A DNA stretch of 47,392 nt from the NCBI GenBank assembly GCA_034696485.1, contig JAQIWT010000044.1, positions 1-47,392 on the forward strand, written 5' to 3'. The first letter of the stretch is position 1; each line of letters opens with the position of its first letter. The DNA is from Isohypsibius dastychi (Eukaryota; Tardigrada; Eutardigrada; Parachela; Isohypsibiidae). This document shows positions 23,794 to 34,699 of this stretch, in pieces. Position numbers and translations under genes: made by a program. The notes beneath the pieces are model-generated. The model saw nothing but the letters and a program-made list of their open reading frames with translations. It was not told where the DNA came from and ran no database searches.

Positions 23794-24316
23794 AAAATCA
23801 CGGTCTTAGGCGAAATTGTGTTTATTTATTCCCAGAATCAAAGCTCATTGCTCTCATGGTTTTTTATCAGCGCATCCTTTCTAAACCGTGAGACGGAAAA
23901 GCTTTGAGAAACGAGAAATCAGTAATGTTGCAGATCTTTTTGTTTTTAACGAGCTCGCTCTGGGAATGTTGTTGCTGTCTTATAAGTTACTGTATAACGA
24001 TCCGTCGAACGTGAACAAAATGGAATAAAGGCAAAGGTCATTATAACATCGGCGTAGTGGCATGTTGACAATTCCCACCTCACCCAGCGGTGTTTGGATG
24101 GCCGTACGCTTACGAATTCACATTTTTTGTTTTGTGAAAAGAAATACGTTCAGATTTCAGTTTCTTTGCTGTAATAATCAGGAACTGATTAGAGATGCTG
24201 GCATTTCTTGGGATTTATTGGGACAGTTGTGTTATTCGATTATGCTGGAGTGAAATGCGTTTTATTTCTTGCCTCGAGAGGGAGACGTGGATCTGGTGAG
24301 GGTTTATTGATAAACG
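23794..24316. other. Intergenic between ETFA and SCAP
   Basis: Holds the ETFA 3' end (AATAAA near 24024) and the SCAP upstream region, both plus strand, about 520 bp. No gene or repeat found. Confidence 0.6.
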
Positions 24317-27300
24317 ATGGCCGGCCAAAAATCTTCTGGTTTATCTTGGAGTGATGAGATTAAAGCGCTCCTGCATTCAACGAGTCAACTGTCAGCCCGA
24401 TGGTATTATATCCACGGCTTGTTCTGCGCTAGCCATCCATATTCGATTATCTGCGGTGTAATAACCTGTGTGTTTCTGTGCTGGTGCGTAAGAAATTTTG
24501 CATGAGAACATAATGGTTTTTAATCTTTTCTGTTGTGTTTCAGCTTTCCCTTACTCAAATTACCACTTCCTGGATATGCTCCATTGGAATTTGTCACGCC
24601 AATTGACGAGCTGGTGGTTCCGTTCAAATCGGATGTATCTTCGCGAAATTCGGATATTACTCCGGAAATTCCAGGATGGGTAGGTTGTTGAGTAATATTT
24701 ATCCGTATTTTCCCTTCAGATGAGTACCAAAGTTTGATGTTGTAGATGGATGTCGTTTCAAAACCGGAATGCAGTATCATTCAGATCATTGTGAAAGCTT
24801 CCGTTGCGCCATGGACAGCCGAACTTATTCCTGTTGATGCAGTTCGGACTCCGCTTAGTTCTGTGTTCGAGATCGTGAACTTTCTCAAAAACTTCACTAC
24901 GACCGATAAAACGTAAGTTGATAAATGGATGGTTTTTTGCCTTGAAATATCATTTCGGGTTTAGCGGGAAAATAGTGAATCTGCGACATTATTGCTACGA
25001 GGTCCAGAAAGCGCTCAAGCATAGTCGACGATATGGATTTCTGGAAGAAAACGACTGCTTGATTGTATCACCAGCCAATATATGGGATTTGGAAATTTCA
25101 AAGTATAGCGCAGAATTTGTGGTTGTGCTTGCTTATATTAATTGTTTATTGATATTTAGGTACAAAACGGATTCAGACATTCTTGGTACGATTTTTGCGC
25201 ATAACAAGCGAACAACCATTGATTCCACTCCAGGATTTAAAGGTGGTAATTCTAGCAAATTTTGTTGAACCATCTGGAATTTCTGATTATGTTAGACATC
25301 GCTTTCGGGATACCTTGGGTGGAAACGGGTTTGAAGCAACACTTTCTGGCCTCTCGGACTCGATCCATCCGATTCGCGGTGACAATCGCATTAAAGACAT
25401 ACGATAAAACGTAAATAGTTCGTTTCGATATTTTACATACTTAGGTGGAATACGTTCGAAATTTCCAGGTTCGTTGATGCACTAGCTGTTGAACTTCGCG
25501 ACCGATTCGCCTCCGATTCTTCCGCGCCGGAAGTCTCAGCCCAGAACATTGTTCATATCTGGTTTCAAGCGTTTCCGGAAATGGTGCAGTTTCTTCCGTT
25601 GGTGCTGACTTATATAGTCGTACTGCTTTATCTTTGTTTTTCCGTTGGTGAGTTAAACTAACGTATCGTTTCCGGTTTGCTGTCGAAATACTGCTGTCCG
25701 TTCCAGGAAAACTCCAAATGGTCAAGTCGAAACTTGGATTGGCTATCAGTGCAGTCATAACAATCATCGCTTCTTTGGCGATGTCGGTTGGATTATGCTC
25801 AACTTTTGGACTGAATTCCACATTGAGTGGTGGGTGAGTCGGCAGAAGAGCAAATAACTGGCTTGAAATGGAATCCATTTTATTAAGAAACTTTTCGCAG
25901 GGAAATATTCCCATATCTGATTGTTTTGATCGGCTTGGAAAACGTGATCGTTATCACCAAGTCTGTAGTTTCTACGCCGGTTGAATTGGATGTGAAGTAC
26001 CGCATCGCGCAAGGTACCTGCTTTTTTAAAACTTACTTTTTGCTATTATCAGAAGTTAACTGAAATTTGTAGGTCTAAGTCGAGAAGGATGGAACATTAC
26101 CAAGAATTTTTTCACGGAAATGCTTGTGCTGCTTTTGGGTTACTGGACGAACGTTCCCGCTATTCAGGTAATGTCGCTATTTTAATTCTTACAAACTTGG
26201 TTACAGTATCTTATTGACAGGAATTCTGCATGTTCGGTTTCGTCGGACTTTTATCCGATATGTTTCTCCAGCTAGTGTTTTTCTCTGCTGTGCTCTCTAT
26301 TGATATTGGCCGCATGGAATTATCCGACCACCTAGCCTATCGGTCCGGGAATTTCACTCAGGAGCCTCCAACTTCCGGTCAAGTTATCTTGTCAACATTC
26401 CCAGAAATCCAGTGTCCATTTCTGTGTTGGTTCACACGAAACTCATTCGACAAACCGAGTTCACGCTCGTCAGTTTCACCGGTCAAATCGACGTCTCCTC
26501 CGGCGAAGCCCACCCAAGTCGGTCACATTCCAAGACGTGTTCGAGTTATGTGGTTTTTTGGAAGTCGACGGGTACTTCAGCGAGCTCTAATGGGCTTCAC
26601 TTTAATCTGGATTTTTGGACTGGTTTATCAATCCGGACAATTATTACGAAATGTGCAGTTCGGAACCACTTGGAAAACGAACACTTCCGCTCGTCCGGCT
26701 GTTAAAGGAGATCGCTATGACCATAGCCATAAATTACCATACCGTCATTGGCCGAGTTTATTTGGTTACTACAACATCAGTTTATCTGGGAAATACATCA
26801 GCATTCTACCGCCAATTCAGTTGTCGATTACCATTCCACCGGAAACGGCTGTTCTTAACCGCCATTCCTTGGACCACAAGAAAACACCATGGGAAGGCGA
26901 AGCTTTTATGGACCGTCAGCAGGAGTATTTGCAAGCAAAACTGGAAGAGCAGGAACGCTGGGTGCTCATACTGCTCGGAATTACAGCTAGCATCATCTTT
27001 ATTGGCGCGGTCCTGTATGGTGAGTTGAAAGCGGTAATCTTAAAATTGCGGAAGAAATCAATGGATAATGCGACAGTATCACCGAAACGGAACAGCGAAT
27101 ATAAAATCAGTGGAAATATTAGAATCGACAGAAATTTAAATGATCGTAGCGAAGTTATAGAGTAAAACAAAATGGAAAAATGGAATTATAGCAAAATATT
27201 AGAATATCTGGAAAATATTGTGGCGACGATAAATTTTGGCTTCTGAGAACTGTGGTTGGTGACTTTGTTGTCCGTCATTTTCTTGTGATTTCAAAAGGAG

Positions 27301-28661
27301 AATGTTGTTGTACACGGAGAGCATTCATGTTTTCGCTTCGTGCGGACTTGATTGTAAATCTTTATAGTCAGTCGATTCTCGTCAACTTTCTATTGTTTTT
27401 ACAGGACTACGTATGTTCTGGCCATTTCGAGGAGGATACCTACCAGGAAGACCTTTTAATCTGGAATCTTATTGTAAATCAAGTGTCCCGGAAGTCCAAG
27501 TGTATTCCTTGCGAGAGCATCCTCTGAGTATCCAGAACGTAGCTTTTGACGAAGATCTGGTAGTGACCAGTTGTCTTACCGGCCAAATCCGTGTCTGGAC
27601 CCTGAATGCAATGGCGCTCGTCATTCAGATTCGCCGAGTTAACCGGGACAGAAAAACCTCGTCGAACCCGAAAGCTTTATCTTTTGGACCGGAAAGACAA
27701 ATTTGTTGTCTGTCGATTAGCCGAGACGTTGTTGCAGTCGGATGTGGAGATGGTGCTCTGGAATTTTATAACGCGCGAACCGGAGCTTTGTTGTCCATTC
27801 ATCAAGAAACGGTTGATCCGCCAACGTCGATGTCTTTCAAAAATATGTCGTTGGTTCTTGGAAGAGAAAGCGGGCAGGTCGAATTATTTGAAGTTCTGGT
27901 TGGTTCGCCGACTTTGCTCCATTCCTCGAAACTCCACTTGGCCGCAGTTGGTCGAGTTGTCATTTCATTCAATGGTGTTGTTACTGTTGGTTTTGACAGT
28001 GTTATAAAAGTAGTTCTGATTCCAAGTAGTCCCCTGTAAGTTTTTGACATTTTTAGTTTTTCAGGTTATGCGACTTCCGGATTGGATTTGTTTGCATAGC
28101 ATGTGGAACCCATCGGGTTCTATAACGTGTTTTTATCTGCATGAATCTTCACTATTTGCATTAAGTGGATACGATGATGGGAGTCTGAAATTGTGGAACC
28201 TGAATAGTGGAAGTTGTTGTTTGGAATTATTGCCGGCATTTAAAGAACCGGTGCGAGCTGTTTGTTTTACGGACCGTACAGTTATTGCATCGTACCAAAA
28301 CAATCTCACCAAGATTTTGTTATGGAATCGCGATGACGGATTACTGCTCACTTCGATGAATTTGGTAAGTGAAAAACTGGGTGATAATGGTGATTGGTTT
28401 TGAACGGAGAATGTTTAGGGTTGCGAGCAGTTGAGCTCGATTTCCGCTCGAGATGACCTTTATTATACTGGAATGGTTGGAGAAATCCGAATTTTTGACT
28501 CAGTTAGCCTGGCGCTTTTGAAATCGATATCGCTGGACGATAACGATGCATCCTATGTTTCTTGCCCGTCTAAACTTTACTTGCTTCCCGATGACAGTAT
28601 TGCTTGCGATTATGGACGTCAAATGCGAATTTTGAAGTTTTTCATGAAAAAACATTTATAA
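24317..28661 (+). CDS. SCAP: SREBP cleavage-activating protein (SCAP)
   Basis: Sterol sensor that escorts SREBP from ER to Golgi. Fourteen exons: 24317-24483, 24544-24679, 24746-24912, 24965-25102, 25160-25242, 25296-25410, 25445-25647, 25707-25833, 25901-26013, 26073-26167, 26221-27019, 27405-28009, 28065-28364, 28419-28661 (3,291 nt, 1,096 aa). N-terminal [17 protein letters not shown] and [10 protein letters not shown] match the first membrane segment. The sterol-sensing domain (~310-470) has [36 protein letters not shown] and [13 protein letters not shown]. The lumenal loop keeps [20 protein letters not shown]. The cytosolic C-terminus (~715-1096) is a reduced WD40 region with [13 protein letters not shown] and [13 protein letters not shown]. 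Shorter than human SCAP (1,279 aa), chiefly in the WD40 part. The exon 12 donor (AAA|gtagtt, 28010) is weak but needed for frame. Reading through intron 11 gives an alternative end. Confidence 0.95.
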
Positions 28662-28959
28662 CTTTTAAGGGTTTTTTATATGTTTTTGCGTCTTTTTTTC
28701 CTACAAATCAGGTGATAAAATAAATGGCTCGTGTTGAGAAACTTCGTTATCTTATCGAATTGGAGTATATCTTGACACGTCTATGACGTGTAGGTCTCGT
28801 GTTGTCGTTTTATGGTTCAGGTGTAGTGGATCAACTGAACATCTGATTCTTGTGGTGAGCTGATCTTCCTAATATTGAGTGGAATTTCTCAACTAGATCA
28901 ACATTTCAGTTAAACGGTTTCTGTATTTTGTATTCTGCTGAAAGAGTTTTTTCGACATC

Positions 28960-29741
28960 ATGGACGAGAGCCGGGATGCTCGAGGTCATCGATTTATCAC
29001 GAATCGGTTCGGGAAGCGGATGTCTATCAGTGCAGTTTCCACTTGTATGAAGATTCTGGGTCCCATGGCATTGTTTCTGATTTTCCTCCAGGTTTCTGGT
29101 AATTCGACGAAATCTGACTTGTTTTTGATTAAATATACAGCTCCTAATAACAATGTTTTACAGTCTCGATATTGGTGATTTTTTCTCGATACGATATCGG
29201 GATATCTCCTGGCTGCGTAGTTGACGGAAATGGTTATGACGGTTCACTGAATATTTTTTACTTGGACTGCTGGTTTCCTGGCGCACTCCTTGGAATTGTC
29301 GCTCTGATCTCCGCCTCTCTTACTTATCGCCACATGAGCACTGCATTGAACGAAATTGAAGAACGCGAAAAAGCACTTCAGTCAAAATTTGGAAGTCCGG
29401 TTTGGGATGGTCTTCAAATGTCAGGAACTTTTGTCGTACCAATACACATTTTGCTGATTGTTTTGACCGCCGTATTATTTGTGGCTTGCAGTCTGTCATT
29501 TGGACCGGCTCTTGCGGTGGTTTCCGTTGATTGTGAGTTACCCATATCGACGATTGTTATGACTTTGCATGTTTTGATTTTTCCGACAGGTATCTTGGTT
29601 TATATTCTGAGTCTAGTTGGTTTGAGTTCGGTTTTAGTCCTGGGCAATAAGTGTTGCCAGTTTAATTACCCGTATCCGGTCTATCGAACTTTTGACGAAC
29701 GGCCGTACATGCTATATGGACCAAATGGTCAAAAAAATTGA
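28960..29741 (+). CDS. Four-transmembrane protein, unknown family
   Basis: Two exons, 28960-29098 and 29164-29741, give 238 aa. A basic N-terminus (SRDARGHRFITNRFGKR) precedes helix 1 (MALFLIFLQVSVSILVIF). The first extracellular loop has Cys in GISPGCVVDG and LDCWFPGALL, helix 2 follows (LLGIVALISASLTYR), then a cytosolic charged stretch (NEIEEREKALQSKFG), helix 3 (ILLIVLTAVLFVACSLSFGP) and helix 4 (LIFPTGILVYILSLVGLSSV), ending in a Tyr/Pro-rich tail (YPYPVYRTFDERPYMLYGP). The layout is tetraspan, like MS4A or claudin-type proteins, but no diagnostic motif of those families was recognised. The intron donor at 29099 was chosen because it joins both frames. It lies 300 bp downstream of SCAP on the same strand. 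Confidence 0.65.
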
Positions 29742-29892
29742 AAAAAACAGATCATGAACGAGAAACGAGATTTTGAGATGAAAACGTGGAAAGTTATCAA
29801 AAACAAATAAAAAGAAGGCTATTGACGGAGAAAATGTGTCATGCCTTAACACCGAAACTAATCAAGGAATCAGGAAAATTCGTACTGCATTT

Positions 29893-31744
29893 TTATCGTT
29901 TCTTTTTCGATTTTGGTTTTTTATCCTTTTTACCGCCGCCTTTCCCTTTTTTCTTTCCTTTTTTCATTTTCTTACCCCATTTGCTCTTTTTCCATTTTAT
30001 CCATCTGAACCTGAAGATGAACAAACATGCTTGAATGATACATGATGATCGACATATGTGGGATGGCCGCCATTATTTTTGGCAGCATAACTAAGCCACT
30101 CCCACCCAAAAATTCAAGCGAATGACAATCGAACATTGTCCTGTTTAGGTTTGGTTCCTCATTATGAACTAAAAATATACCTACTTTAATTTAAATATGA
30201 TTAAAATAAACTTAATGTTTTTGGAATCAAATAGAATGAATTAAAATAAATATTCGATGTCTCAAAAGAAATTGAACTGAATTAAAATAAGTATATTTTT
30301 AACCTAAAAACGGACTTTTTTGATTTAAATATGATTAATTAAAATATAATAGAGCAAAAATATGTCTATTTTAATTTAAATAAGACTAAAATAAAATTAT
30401 ATGTTTTGAAATCAAATAAAATGAATTAAAATAAATATTTGGTGTCTCGATGATATTAAAATGAATTAAAATAAATATATTTTAACCTAAAAACTGATTT
30501 TTTCGATTTAAATAGGATTAATTAAAATATAGTTTTAATTCATTAGTCACTTCCTCATTGATCGAAAATTCTGAAATTGATAGTTATTTCACGAAATTGG
30601 AATTCGTGATATTCCTTTTTGAGGTATCCTTTTTCCGGCACCCAGAACTTTCGTAGTCAAACTTCGCGCGCAGGCTTGAGGTTTCCTTGTTCACCTTACG
30701 TAGCCTCTACGTTTCGCAGTCAAGAGCCATGAAACTTCTTGCCTACTAGTACTAGGTTAACTTAGTTTGCGACAACGCACGACCTTGTGTCTTCCCAGCA
30801 AGCGCTGTAAAATTGGGAATAATGGGCTGTAACAATACTTACCATCGCTGAATTCGAATGGCCGCATTGCACAATCTCAACAGCTGTTCCTCTTTGGCCT
30901 TCTCCTCTGCCATCATTCTCCTCCACTCCTGAATATCTTTCTGCATATCCAGAGCTCGAATATGAGACTCATAGATCTCACTCTCAGCTTTGGCGACCTC
31001 CAGTTTGGCGTGTGCGAGTTGGGCGTTCAACGTCGCTTGACTGGACCGATCTCTCTCCCGCAGCAGTGCTTCCCGTCTTTCCAAGTCGCGCAACAATCTT
31101 TCAAAACTCTCCTTGGCATTTTCCGTCATTTGCGGCAAAGCATAATGTACTGCTTTATGGCGCGTTTCCTCTTTCTCAATCTCCTTCTCAGCTTTCTCCA
31201 TTGTCCAGTACTCATACTCATTGGTCAGTTGACTGCAGTCTGCGATGTACTCTGACTCCACCTCCGCTCGCGCTTCGATGTCACTCGATTCCCGCTCCGC
31301 TAACTTCAGGTCATGCTGCATGTCCTGAATGAAGGCCTCGAGTCTCTTTCGCTGTTCGGACATCCAGACCATCGTCTCCTGCAGTTCTTTTTCGCCTTCC
31401 GTTTGCTTGTCTTTGGCGTATGCGTTTGCCCGCTGTTCTTGTTCGTGCCTTTGTTGCCATTTCGCCATTGCGCGTTTTAGCGTTTCCAAACTTTGTTCGT
31501 GAGCGTGGGGGAGATATCCGAGAACCTCGAGCAGAAGATCCAATGTTTGTGTCCCGATGACGGCCGTTTCTTCATCCAGCTCCCAAGCAATTGTTTCTAG
31601 AAACAATGTTTCGAGAGCTTCTTTCACTCGAGCATCTTGTTCGGTGAGTGGGGCGTTTTTATCTGATCGTGTTCGGTCGCGAAATTCGACAAGAAGAACG
31701 TCACGAAGGATCCCAGAATCTACGCCATCTTTGCTCATTTCCAT
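29893..31744 (-). CDS. Coiled-coil IQ-motif protein, DRC9/DRC10-like (IQCG/IQCD-like)
   Basis: Two exons, 31744-30843 and 30010-29893, joined in phase, give 339 aa. An N-terminal helical region (LETLFLETIAWELDEETAVI, LLLEVLGYLPHAHEQSLETL) is followed by long coiled coils with many Glu, Lys, Arg and Gln, then an IQ-type motif spanning the splice (CNAAIRIQRW|FRWIKWKK) and a lysine-glycine tail (KKMKKGKKKGKGGGKKDKK). An IQ motif after a coiled coil with a short Lys/Gly-rich tail is the build of dynein regulatory complex subunits 9 and 10, which sit in the nexin link of motile axonemes. I cannot separate 9 from 10, and other IQ coiled-coil proteins remain possible. The intron (832 bp) carries an AT-rich tandem duplication. 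Convergent with the tetraspan gene. Confidence 0.6.
30171..30534. repeat. AT-rich tandem duplication, period about 185 bp
   Basis: Two diverged head-to-tail copies, about 30171-30355 and 30356-30534. Both begin AAAAATATRYCTAYTTTAAT, contain an ATGAATTAAAATAAATATT word followed by TGTCTC, then AACCTAAAAAC, and end in GATTAATTAAAATATA. Shorter TTAAAATAAA words recur inside each copy. Located in the intron of the DRC-like gene. Copy 2 is a few bases shorter. Confidence 0.75.
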
Positions 31745-31809
31745 TCTCTATATAGAAACATTTGTTAACGGTGATGAAATTCATATTATAGTAGATGGGC
31801 TCATGTGAT

Positions 31810-32426
31810 TTAACGTGCCTGTTTCTTCCGGTTGAGAACTTCTGCGACGATTTTTGGTGGAAGCAAATACCTTAGTTTTGTTGTGGCGGTCTCCATGATA
31901 TGTTTTGCTATTGGTAATTCTGCGAAGTTTATAAAGTTTGGTGGATGGTCATGGTTCCATGAAGAGTGCAGGGAGATTTCTTGTTCAGGGTTTTCCTGTG
32001 GATAACCACGATCGGTCTTGGAACCTTGACCAGTTCTGGGTGGTTGCAGAAAAGAGGTTGAGGTTTCTTGATGGTCTTACTTGCCTCCTTTATGGCGTTT
32101 TGGGTGCTCTGTGAAAGCTCTTTCGATGATTTGGATCGAACAGCTTTTGTCGTTGGCAATTCAGATTTTGAAGTAACAGATGATGAGGCTTTGATTCCTG
32201 CACTCTTCCGTGGCTTGAGCTGCGTCATCCTAAGGCCGAGACTTGGCACGCACGGTGTACTGGCTTTGTGACTCTGTGGTTTGTGATCAGGAGATAGATG
32301 TTTAATTTTGTGACAGATCGTCGGAGAACCGTTCGAGCCTCGAAAACAACCTTGTTTCGTGACCTTTTCGGTTTCTTCGCTACAACGAACCGGCGACCCA
32401 AAGCTCTTCAACAGCGTGACCTTCAC
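31810..32426 (-). CDS. Hypothetical basic, Ser/Lys-rich protein
   Basis: Exons 32426-32081 and 32024-31810 joined across a 56-bp intron give 186 aa. The frame also stays open without splicing for another 50 codons, so the end is uncertain. The spliced form is preferred because it has a consensus donor (A|gtaagacc), a typical intron length, and a downstream frame ending in a well-composed segment (TKLRYLLPPKIVAEVLNRKK). The N-terminal half is disordered and basic, rich in Ser, Lys and Pro (RKSAGIKASSSVTSKSELPT). No family recognised. Its stop is only 65 bp from the start of the DRC-like gene on the same strand, so the two may be co-transcribed or functionally linked. Confidence 0.45.
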
Positions 32427-32557
32427 TGAGTTGGTCGTGATAAATGAACGTCGGTTTCCGCTAAATAAATATCACGTGTGCGTGAAACCAAATGCAATGG
32501 TACATAAAGTGCGATAGGTACTAAAGAGTTGGAGCAAAAATTTGCACCGATTCCAGG

Positions 32558-32617
32558 CATAGTGAGACTAAAAGAGTTTCATTCAGTCTCACTATGTTTC
32601 AGTCTAACCGTTAGACT
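32558..32617. repeat. Two adjacent perfect hairpin-forming inverted repeats
   Basis: CATAGTGAGACT (32558-32569) pairs with AGTCTCACTATG (32585-32596) around a 15-nt loop; immediately after, AGTCTAAC (32601-32608) pairs with GTTAGACT (32610-32617) around one base. Both stems share the AGTCT word. They lie about 50 bp beyond the stop of the minus-strand frame at 32667 and could act as an RNA structure or be the relic of a small inverted-repeat element. Confidence 0.75.
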
Positions 32618-32666
32618 CTAACGGATTTCATTCTGTTTCTGCGTCCTGCTCCCAACTTTATAGCCG

Positions 32667-33146
32667 CTACAGAAATTGGGATAAAGCAGTGAGCTCTGCG
32701 AAATTAGTATCGAAGTGGTCAACGTCGACTGGCACGACGAAGAGTTGTTCTTCAAGAGAGAAAAACTTATTCGATATGGCTCCCTGACCATTGAAACAAT
32801 GATTTTCTGTTTCTTCTACAGACGGGTGATATAAATTCGTGGACTCCGTGCATGCGGCACTGAGGAAAATTTTCTGAAAAGTTCGACAATCAAGCAGCCC
32901 AGCTGATTCCACAGATTCTAGATTCCGAGCACACTCAGTCTTTCTACAGGTAGCTGTAGCTCTTTTCTCAGTGGATCTCCACAAAGTCTTAAGCAAAGTG
33001 AAGTTTTTGTGAAACAATAGAGAATGATATAGTTTTCCATCAGGATATTTGATTATAGGTAAAAAAAGTCTGTTTAGAAATACCTGGTGGACCTTGTACA
33101 TATAAGTCAACTCAAGAAAGAGTCTAGAAATGAAAGCAGGTTTCAT
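32667..33146 (-). CDS. Hypothetical protein, possibly spliced
   Basis: Open frame of 159 codons. The C-terminal 100 codons look protein-like (RNLESVESAGLLDCRTFQKI, SLEEQLFVVPVDVDHFDTNF), while the middle (positions about 33085-32990) has a donor gtattt and an acceptor gcttaag that would remove an in-frame stretch. The N-terminus (MKPAFISRLFLELTYMYK) is hydrophobic but not a clear signal peptide. No family recognised. Same strand as, and 106 bp downstream of, the Gly/Trp/Tyr-rich peptide gene. Confidence 0.3.
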   Translation of the reverse strand: MKPAFISRLFLELTYMYKVHQVFLNRLFLPIIKYPDGKLYHSLLFHKNFTLLKTLWRSTEKRATATCRKTECARNLESVESAGLLDCRTFQKIFLSAACTESTNLYHPSVEETENHCFNGQGAISNKFFSLEEQLFVVPVDVDHFDTNFAELTALSQFL

Positions 33147-33252
33147 GTACGTTTTAGATCACTGTTTGTAGAAAACGTGAAAAAATGATTCAGTTTTAAT
33201 CGTGGTGCATCGGAAGCAGTCCAGTTCGGAAACTCGCCGATTTGATGATGGT

Positions 33253-33689
33253 TTATTTCCCGTACCACAATCCGTAGTAAGGCCACCCTGAAAAAGTTTA
33301 TTGCATGTAAAGTCACGATACCAAAAGTCGAAGAATATGTTTGCGTGCAAGTTCAGCTTATCTATTTTTCTGTACACTCATCTCATGAGAATTTTTGTTG
33401 ACATTTTTGGTTTCAACTATTCTCCTGTTTCCTACCATAGTACGAGTAACCGTAATAAGGCCATCCCCATCTATATCCACCATATCCTCCCCATCCTCCT
33501 CCCCATCCCCATCGTCGCCTCCACGCAGATGTCTCTGTAAAATTGAAAAGGTCACATAGGTAACTAACTGAACCGAAAAGCTCCGTCATAAGCATCAGAA
33601 AGCCGGAGTTTACAAAATTTAAGAATCTTACCGCTTAGCAGTAGAGTCAAAAGCATCACCACTAGGCAGATGAGAGTGAGTGGTTTCAT
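33253..33689 (-). CDS. Secreted Gly/Trp/Tyr-rich short peptide (A)
   Basis: Three exons, 33689-33632, 33534-33436 and 33287-33253, encode 63 aa. A signal peptide (MKPLTLICLVVMLLTLLLSG) is followed by a short basic stretch (SAWRRRWGW) and then Gly/Trp/Tyr repeats of the type GGYGGYRWGWPYYGYSYYG, ending WYGK. No cysteines. The composition resembles nematode NLP/caenacin peptides, spider and tick glycine-rich antimicrobial peptides and some cuticle proteins; sequence alone does not choose among them. The same signal-peptide style, exon-1 length (58 nt) and intron position occur in the gene at 34700-35216, so the two are tandem duplicates. Too short and too spliced for ordinary frame finding. Confidence 0.75.
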
Positions 33690-34699
33690 GGTTGCTGTGA
33701 AATATTCTGATTTTGTCACAATGAATTGCAGCTTGAGCAGTTATGTTGAGTTAATTGCTTTAAATATAAAGATATATTCATAACGCGCTTTTGGGAATTT
33801 TCAGAACAGCTCGGAGCTGTTTATTGATTACTGACAGTGTGCGAATTACCATGTGCTGTTCCTGACGTTGTTTGTCAAGCAAATTCGAAAACACCGCAGA
33901 AACTGCGATTCGATTTTATTTTGTTTTTCTGTGAATGGTGATTTCCTGAATTGGAACACCGTTTTATCTGTGTGTGTGTAGCAAATTTTGTGGTTCACGT
34001 ACTTCCTTGTGCCATTCTTCGAACTTCGTCGTTTTGTTTTTTTGTTTTCTCCAGTGCGTAGATCGCCCTTCGAATAGAATTTTGTTCAGCCCTTTACTTA
34101 AACCTTTCATAGAATCTTTGAATCTTATTTTCTGCCAACAAAGTTTGTCGTTATAATTCTTTCTAAAACGTTGGTGCAGAATGCGGGAAGTTGTACAAGC
34201 ATGTTATTCAAATCCTTCGATTTCTCGGTTTGCCGTATTTCTGCTTTCAAATCAGACGCCCCCGTTAGGAAGTTTCGTCTTGATTGAATTATGGATTTTG
34301 ATTACCCATGTTTCAAAACTCTCACTGGGTTATGATAATCCAGCTGGCAGGGAAGCTCGGTGTTTAGTGTTTCCATGAAACTAGCAGTTTTGGATATCTA
34401 CGTTCTTCGGCAAATGGCTAACCGAGAGTCTGTGAATATTCCCAGAACAGTAAGGGTTCAGTATCAGGATGAATTGACGCCAGTTCTCGTAACTTTTATT
34501 TTATTTTTGGATTTTCTTAGCGCATTCCATCGCCGTATAGCTGATGAAAAAAGATTCTACGGCAGTTTTTAAGACACAATATAGAAACAATGCGGCAGTG
34601 GCTCGCGTACTTCCGTGTACTCCCCCACCCATTCGGCGGTGCAGCTTAATTACAGTGATATCACAAATGATGACCTTTAGGAATTTCATGTTAATTCGC
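33690..34699. other. Intergenic between the two peptide genes
   Basis: About 1 kb containing the peptide A promoter. Plus-strand frames at 33974-34156, 34181-34378 and 34360-34572 are short and show no similarity. Nothing supported. Confidence 0.5.

Noticed and set aside
27252-27527. Plus-strand frame with a hydrophobic stretch before SCAP exon 12
   Set aside because: It spans the intron and reads SCAP exon 12 out of frame; the other frame matches the WD40 region.
33358-33555. Asp/Gly-rich minus frame (GGDDGDGEEDGEDMVDIDGDG)
   Set aside because: Out-of-frame reading of the peptide A exon; it lacks a signal peptide and does not fit the splice phases.
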